Assembly (NCBI RefSeq): GCF_000497045.1
Contig: NW_015961959.1
Span: 744,001 to 808,000 of the forward strand
Source: Kalmanozyma brasiliensis GHG001
Taxonomy: Eukaryota; Basidiomycota; Ustilaginomycetes; Ustilaginales
DNA length: 64,000 bases
Direction of reading: 5' to 3'
Part shown: positions 59,218-64,000 of the stretch, one piece after another
Position numbering within the stretch: the stretch's first letter is position 1
Layout: every line of letters begins with the position of its first letter
Made by a program: the position numbers and the translations under genes
Notes under the pieces: generated by a model
The model's input: the letters and a program-made list of their open reading frames with translations, nothing else
Database searches by the model: none
What the model was told of the DNA's origin: nothing

Positions 59218-60210
59218 ATGTCCAACAACGGCGTTGACTTCAACAAGACTGTAGGGCACGATGCGGGCACCCAGCCTGTGGCCTGGAACCGTCGCGACCT
59301 GCTCACCTACGCCGTCAGCATCGGCGTTGGGCCCAAAGACCTCGACTACGCGTACGAGCGCGAGTCGGGTTTCCGTGCTTTCCCCACCTACCCGGTCGTC
59401 CTCGGTCTCAAGGGTACATCGCAGGATACCACTGTGTTCTCGGAGATGGTCTCTTCTCGTTCGGCCGTGCCAGGCTTCCCCTCTCTCGACCTCAACACCA
59501 TCGTTCACGGTGAGCAGAGCATCGAAATGCACGCCCCGATCCCAGTCATCTCTGGCGAAGGTTGGAAGCTTGAAAAGCGCATCTGCGGCGTACACGATCG
59601 ACCCAACGGTCTGATCATGGAGACTGAAGTGCGACTCATCAGCCCCGTTGGCCGCAATCACGCCACCATGATCGGTAGCAGCTTCTACCGAGGTGGTTCC
59701 CAGGGTACGGGCTTTAGCAAGTCGATCACCACCAAACCGCCTACGCCCAAAGCGCCGAGTCGCGAACCCGACTTTGTGCTGAGCGAAAAGACCACCTTGC
59801 AACAAGCCATGCTCTACCGGCTCTCCGGCGACTACAATCCTATCCACATCGACGGTGGGCTGGGCGAGAAGGTCGGTCTTGGAGGTACGATCCTCCATGG
59901 CCTCTGCTCCTACGGCTTTGCAGCCCGTGCAGTCCTCAAGTCCGTCGACAAGAACGATGGCATCCCCGCCAACACGACGGGTGACAAGACCAGGTTTGAA
60001 CTCGAAGCCTTTGCCGTACGATTCACCTCCCCCGTCAAACCCGGCGACGAACTCGAAACCAAGGTCTGGTTGCTGGGTGAAAAGGACGGAAAGAAGGAGA
60101 TCGCCTTTGAACAGTTTGTCAAGAACACGGGCAAGAAGAGCCTCGGCGCGGGTTACGCTAGAGTTGTCAAGGTCGCTAATGAGGACGTGGCCCGGTTCGC
60201 AAAGCTCTAG
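59218..60210 (+). CDS. MaoC-type 2-enoyl-CoA hydratase 2 with AKL terminus
   Basis: The 330-residue protein is a two-hotdog hydratase of the type fused in the peroxisomal multifunctional enzyme Fox2, here as a stand-alone enzyme. The hydratase-2 motif is YRLSGDYNPIHID near residue 200, with D205 and H210 in the catalytic positions. LGGTILHGLC and FTSPVKPGDEL follow. The N-terminal half contains the non-catalytic hotdog (PKDLDYAYE, FPTYPVVLG). It hydrates trans-2-enoyl-CoA to (3R)-3-hydroxyacyl-CoA. The last residues, AKL, are a type 1 peroxisomal targeting signal. In frame upstream, an ATG at 58945 would add 91 residues resembling a mitochondrial presequence. Start 59218 has an ACCATGT context and the family N-terminus. 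Confidence 0.88.
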   Translation: MSNNGVDFNKTVGHDAGTQPVAWNRRDLLTYAVSIGVGPKDLDYAYERESGFRAFPTYPVVLGLKGTSQDTTVFSEMVSSRSAVPGFPSLDLNTIVHGEQSIEMHAPIPVISGEGWKLEKRICGVHDRPNGLIMETEVRLISPVGRNHATMIGSSFYRGGSQGTGFSKSITTKPPTPKAPSREPDFVLSEKTTLQQAMLYRLSGDYNPIHIDGGLGEKVGLGGTILHGLCSYGFAARAVLKSVDKNDGIPANTTGDKTRFELEAFAVRFTSPVKPGDELETKVWLLGEKDGKKEIAFEQFVKNTGKKSLGAGYARVVKVANEDVARFAKL

Positions 60211-60362
60211 TCGCACAACGCTCCTTGTCATTGAATGAAACACGATGGAATGATCTCCATAACAGCCAGTTTGGTGGGAGAAGCGTGTTGCAAAGAGTTG
60301 AAAAGTGTGTGTTCTGATCGCTCAACTTTCTAGAATTACACTGATCCCATGCTTCCATGCGG

Positions 60363-63300
60363 TCAGAACACCACCCGCTCGCGCATGTCCATGGGTCGGA
60401 TCCAAATCAATCCCGGTCGGCTCCTCGCCCTGACAATCGCCCACGGACTGGTCGTCTCGATCTTGTTGCCCTTCTCGTCCGTGGTCGGCGCCGGCGCTTT
60501 CGGGATGCTCGGTCGGCCATCGGCGTCCATCACACTTGCCAGCAGCCTCGCCTTGACCCTCGCCGACTCTGCCGGTCCCGCACAGCGCGAGATGAGCTCC
60601 TTGGCATGTTCCGCCGTCCCCTCAGTCTCGATGACGATCTTGCCACACCAGCCCAGATCCACGCCCTCGATCGGTGTGACGTTGATGACAGCCCGATAGA
60701 GCCATTTGGAGATCCTGTACCTCGCGCCTTGCGGTGAGAATGTCTCCACCTGATCCTGGACCAGTCGCATGCTCCCTACGATCTGGTCGCGCCACGGCAG
60801 CACGTCCAGGTACACCACCGGCTGGCTGGCGTCCGTCGACCGTACGATGTTGTGGTAGTAGCTAGGGGCGAACGCAAACGCGTTGAGCCACGCAGGAAGG
60901 TGACCTGCACGATCGAACATGAACGAGAGATCTCGTAGGTATCGGCCGTCGAAGATGTACTTTCCCTCGTTGCGCTCTTCGCCGACCGCGCAGTCCCACA
61001 CAACATCTCCTTTCTTGAGATGTGGCCAGACGCCGGCGATGAAGAGTTCACGTTCACACCGCGCGAGCTCCGTGTCACTCAGCCAGGCGCCTGTTTCCGT
61101 CGAGGGCACCCATACGCGGAAGAAACCTGCGCGACCAGGCTTCCAGGGCGACGAGATGGCCACTACGGTCGGGTCTGTCTCGCGAGCAGGAGGTCGATAG
61201 TTGACCTGCATCCGCAAGCGCGTCAGCACCCGATCGTAGCCTCGTGTAGTCGAGCGGGCTAGTCTGGGATAGCGAGGATCCATCTTATGCGGCGCACGCG
61301 CATATTCGGCTCCCACCAGAGCGTACTCGGATCGCAGGTCGAAGCTGAGGAGGAACGCCTCGCAGTCGCTGAAGCTCAAGGGCAGCGGATCCTTCTCGAC
61401 CAGCTCGCCCTTGATCTCGGTTGGCGACCAAGCTTCGTAGCCAATGCGCGAGAGGAAGCGCGAGAGAACAATTTCGCGACCGGCAAGTTGGCCGAGCGCG
61501 AAGCGAATCGACTGAGATGTCTGACGCAACGCTTTGACGTCGGCGTAGTCGAGGTGGCTGATCAAGCGCGCGATGACGTCCGGGGTCGTGGCCGACCACA
61601 CGAGCTCGCCGAGATCGCTGTACATGACCTCGTCGAAGTCGGTGGCTCCCTTGTCCGCAGTTGTATCGCGAGGAACACGCACATAGCGACGATGGTCGAT
61701 GGTGAGCGAGGGATCAGCGAGGCCGTGGGCGCACCAGCCGCGTCCGTATGTGATGCCGCCTTCGCGATACGGGCCATTCGGTTGCACGATCTGGTGTTCT
61801 CCAGAATGGTCGACCTCATCCTCGTCCTCGCCGTCCGTAGCGGCAAACGTGGCCGTGAGAAGCGAGGTGGAGGGCGGGATGATAGTGTACGTCGCAGCTG
61901 GAGTAACTGGCAGTCGTCCGCGGGCACCCACCTTGACAGCCTGTCGGAAGCGATCTGATTTGTATGGCGCGATCTTCTCTGCCGGATGAGCCGCCGTCGG
62001 GGTTGCATCGCCGTTGGTGCCCATCGCGAACTTGACATGGCCGTGACCGCCGTTCGAAGATGACTGCCGGGCCAAGTCGGCGGTGGATCCGTTGGGCGCT
62101 GCCAGAGATAGCGCCTGCTCGTCGGCGGGCGTGGCAGGCGCATCCGAGCTGCCGTCGGTGCTGGAAAGCCCGTCGATGTTGGAGATGGATCGAGCCATGG
62201 AGCCCGTGTTAGAGTCATTGGTGGCGCTCTTTGCCTCCGCATCGAGTTCGTCGTCAGCGCCGGCATCCACAAACACCTCGGAAGCGTCGTCGGAGGCGGC
62301 GTCGTCTTGGTAGACGTCATCGTCTTCGTCCTCATCCGACTGCTGCGCATCTGGGTCCGTCTCGCCAGGCGCAAATCCGGCAGCGAGGGCACGCTGAGCA
62401 CGACGATCTTCGCGACGTCCTGCGCGTCTGGCCTCGCGATCCTCTTCCTCGACTTGTCGCTTGGCCTCCACCAATGCTTGGTATGCTTCAATGAGTTTGC
62501 GCTCCTTCTCGAGCACAGCCTCGCGCTCAGCCCGGATCACCGCTTCCTTGGCCAGTCTTTCCGCCTCGATAGCCGCTTCCTTCGCCAGCCTCTCGGCCTC
62601 GATGGCCTCTTCGGCGGCGATGCGTTCTGCTTCGATACGAGCCTCCTCGGCGAGCCGTTCTGCTTCGATCCGCGCCTCCTCTGCGCGCTTGGCTTCCTCG
62701 ATGGCCGCGAGACGTTTCTCCTCCTTGCGCTTGGCTTTTCTCTCCTGCTTTTCCTTCTCCTTCTGAGCTCGCTCTGCTGCTGCTGCCTCTTCGGCCTCGA
62801 TGCGTCGCTTCCGCGCTTCCTCGCGGAGCTGCTTCTGACGTTCCATCTCTTCCCGCTCGGCCTGTTCGCGTGCGAGACGCCTTGCGATGCGCTCGGCACG
62901 CCGCTTCTCTTCCGCCTCTCGTTCGAGACGGTCCCTCTCCTCAGCTTCGGCCAAGAGCCTCTCGCGCTCAGCTCGCCTCGCTTCCCTCTCCATCTGCCGC
63001 CTTGCTTCACGCTCAATCTGCCTCTTCCTCTCCTCCTCCTGCTCTTGTTCGAACGCTAGAGCGGCGAGTCGTTCGCGTTCGGCGCGCTCGACCCGTCTCC
63101 TTGCCCGTCTCTCTTCGTCGGTCTGCAGACGTCGCTCCTCCTCGCGGGCCTGCTGGCGGTGATGCACCTCGAGACGGTCTGCCTCCATCTGCCTGTCGCG
63201 GTTGCGCTCCCATTCGCGCGCCTCTAGCTCGTCGTCCTCGTCGGCCGTGTGGAAGCCGTCGTTGTCGTCGGTGGATCTGCGCCTGTTCCTGGGTCGACGC

Positions 63301-63878
63301 GGCGCTGCACCGTTGCCAAATATCATGTAGCCGGCTTCTTCTGTAGGTGACTGCTGATCGTAGCCGCGATTGTAGGATCTGTGATCCTGATCATAGGGCG
63401 AGACCGGGCGCCGTGACCCGGCAGCAGCGGAAAGCATGTGATGGGCAGAAGTAGACGGAATGGGAGGCATGTCTTTCCACTCGATCTCGCCGCGAGCATT
63501 GCGCACTGTCAGGCGCTCGCTGCTCTTGGTCCGCGAGATCTTCTTTGTGGAAGTAGTTTGGATGCTTGCATTGCTGTCCTTGGGCTTGCGCGAGGAGGAC
63601 GAGTGGGCAAAGAGGCTTGGCTCGACTGGCGGACTCTCGGCGGAAGGGGAGGGGAAGTCAGGATCGTAGGTTGCAGGATAGAATGGTGTGCTGGATTTGT
63701 ACGTGTTGCCGAGCAAAGGACCATAGCTGGGAATCGTAGATAGAGCAGGCTGGGCTTCACGTGGTCGCTTTGTGGATTCGAGGATGGTCGAGGTGGATGA
63801 CTTGGGCGGGCCTTTGGAGCCGAAGGGTGCCCTGGACTTGTTGAAGGACGCCTGCGGTGGGTAGTGTCGTTCCATCAT
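60363..63878 (-). CDS. Large coiled-coil protein with an F-box-like segment, unknown function
   Basis: The 1171-residue protein has three parts. Residues 1-215 are Ser/Pro-rich and disordered. Residues 216-475 form one long charged helix of trichohyalin type, with runs of Glu, Arg and Lys and about 30-base repeats coding IEAERLA-type units. An acidic linker (DEDEDDDVYQDD) follows. The C-terminal ~450 residues are globular: an F-box-like helix (DVIARLISHLDYADVKALRQ, about 765-785) and a conserved unit ending in the segment GLIWIRPMDMRERVVF. Within it, IFDGRYLRDLSFMFDR and YHNIVRSTDASQPVVYLD are distinctive. If the F-box is real the protein could be a ubiquitin-ligase substrate receptor. The gene starts 122 bases from the right edge of the window. 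Confidence 0.7.
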   Translation of the reverse strand: MMERHYPPQASFNKSRAPFGSKGPPKSSTSTILESTKRPREAQPALSTIPSYGPLLGNTYKSSTPFYPATYDPDFPSPSAESPPVEPSLFAHSSSSRKPKDSNASIQTTSTKKISRTKSSERLTVRNARGEIEWKDMPPIPSTSAHHMLSAAAGSRRPVSPYDQDHRSYNRGYDQQSPTEEAGYMIFGNGAAPRRPRNRRRSTDDNDGFHTADEDDELEAREWERNRDRQMEADRLEVHHRQQAREEERRLQTDEERRARRRVERAERERLAALAFEQEQEEERKRQIEREARRQMEREARRAERERLLAEAEERDRLEREAEEKRRAERIARRLAREQAEREEMERQKQLREEARKRRIEAEEAAAAERAQKEKEKQERKAKRKEEKRLAAIEEAKRAEEARIEAERLAEEARIEAERIAAEEAIEAERLAKEAAIEAERLAKEAVIRAEREAVLEKERKLIEAYQALVEAKRQVEEEDREARRAGRREDRRAQRALAAGFAPGETDPDAQQSDEDEDDDVYQDDAASDDASEVFVDAGADDELDAEAKSATNDSNTGSMARSISNIDGLSSTDGSSDAPATPADEQALSLAAPNGSTADLARQSSSNGGHGHVKFAMGTNGDATPTAAHPAEKIAPYKSDRFRQAVKVGARGRLPVTPAATYTIIPPSTSLLTATFAATDGEDEDEVDHSGEHQIVQPNGPYREGGITYGRGWCAHGLADPSLTIDHRRYVRVPRDTTADKGATDFDEVMYSDLGELVWSATTPDVIARLISHLDYADVKALRQTSQSIRFALGQLAGREIVLSRFLSRIGYEAWSPTEIKGELVEKDPLPLSFSDCEAFLLSFDLRSEYALVGAEYARAPHKMDPRYPRLARSTTRGYDRVLTRLRMQVNYRPPARETDPTVVAISSPWKPGRAGFFRVWVPSTETGAWLSDTELARCERELFIAGVWPHLKKGDVVWDCAVGEERNEGKYIFDGRYLRDLSFMFDRAGHLPAWLNAFAFAPSYYHNIVRSTDASQPVVYLDVLPWRDQIVGSMRLVQDQVETFSPQGARYRISKWLYRAVINVTPIEGVDLGWCGKIVIETEGTAEHAKELISRCAGPAESARVKARLLASVMDADGRPSIPKAPAPTTDEKGNKIETTSPWAIVRARSRPGLIWIRPMDMRERVVF
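62527..62700 (-). repeat. Degenerate ~30-base tandem repeat coding IEAERLA units
   Basis: Within the coiled-coil gene, five or six imperfect copies of a 30-33-base unit encode EARIEAERLAE, EARIEAERIAA, EAIEAERLAK, EAAIEAERLAK and EAVIRAEREAV. Copies differ at silent and conservative sites, so they are old enough to have drifted. Such arrays change copy number easily. Confidence 0.6.
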
Positions 63879-64000
63879 GATGTCTGCTGTGGGTCCGCTT
63901 TCCGCGGTATGGGAGGGGTCGTTATAGTGAGTGATGTGGTTGAGAATTGAGGTGGTAGTGTGTCGCTGTCGTCGTCGTCTGTCACAGCTCGGACTGGCTC

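Noticed and set aside
59161..60243. Minus-strand frame of 360 codons over the MaoC hydratase
   Set aside because: It is the shadow of the hydratase; the sense strand carries the full motif set and the AKL end.

Overview
The window is nuclear DNA of a basidiomycete fungus, most likely a smut (Ustilaginales: the Ustilago/Sporisorium/Pseudozyma/Moesziomyces group). The evidence is GC-rich coding sequence with strong C/G third positions, mostly single-exon genes separated by a few hundred bases, short GT-AG introns with GTAAG-type donors, pyrimidine-rich 5' leaders, long low-complexity Ser/Ala/Pro tracts, and typical eukaryotic families (DEAD-box helicase, Rab GTPase, BAR-SH3, REV7, Zn2Cys6 factor). 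The genus and species are inferred from style, not from a database match. I support 32 protein-coding genes, five of them with introns that I could splice in frame, and one 5S rRNA gene. No transposon, CRISPR array or tRNA was convincing.

Layout. 0-12 kb: the N-terminal part of a Zn2Cys6 transcription factor running off the left edge, a DAG-lipase-type class 3 lipase, a mitochondrial DUF1479-type oxygenase, a cytochrome P450, a conserved mitochondrial protein and a small secreted Ser/Ala-rich protein. 12-17 kb: a solitary 5S rRNA gene with TATA-like upstream elements, APS kinase (sulfate assimilation), a mitochondrial HTD2-like hydroxyacyl-thioester dehydratase and a methionine-R-sulfoxide reductase. 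17-26 kb: CDT2-like and DPH7-like WD40 proteins, a wax-synthase-type acyltransferase and the ribosome-biogenesis helicase DBP3. 26-34 kb: an SDR, a Rab4 GTPase, GIR2, a two-domain membrane protein joining a four-TM module to a PAQR receptor, and a tail-anchored orphan. 34-45 kb: an ENA-type cation ATPase, a CCCH zinc-finger protein, REV7, RIT1 and a tiny cytochrome b5. 45-64 kb: an alpha/beta hydrolase, a polytopic orphan, a YIL108W-like metallopeptidase, EFM7, a DUF1295 membrane protein, a low-complexity orphan, an RVS167 amphiphysin, a MaoC hydratase with a peroxisomal signal, and a 1171-residue coiled-coil protein.

The genes are largely housekeeping, and there is no biosynthetic gene cluster or effector cluster. 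Themes that recur are translation and its modification (5S rRNA, DBP3, DPH7, RIT1, GIR2, EFM7), mitochondrial and peroxisomal lipid or redox metabolism (HTD2, MaoC hydratase, MsrB, cytochrome b5, P450) and membrane traffic (Rab4, RVS167). The most interesting points are the four-TM/PAQR fusion, a hydratase with both a possible mitochondrial extension and an AKL terminus, a minimal cytochrome b5 ending in AKL, and the isolated 5S gene with its doublet of upstream elements.
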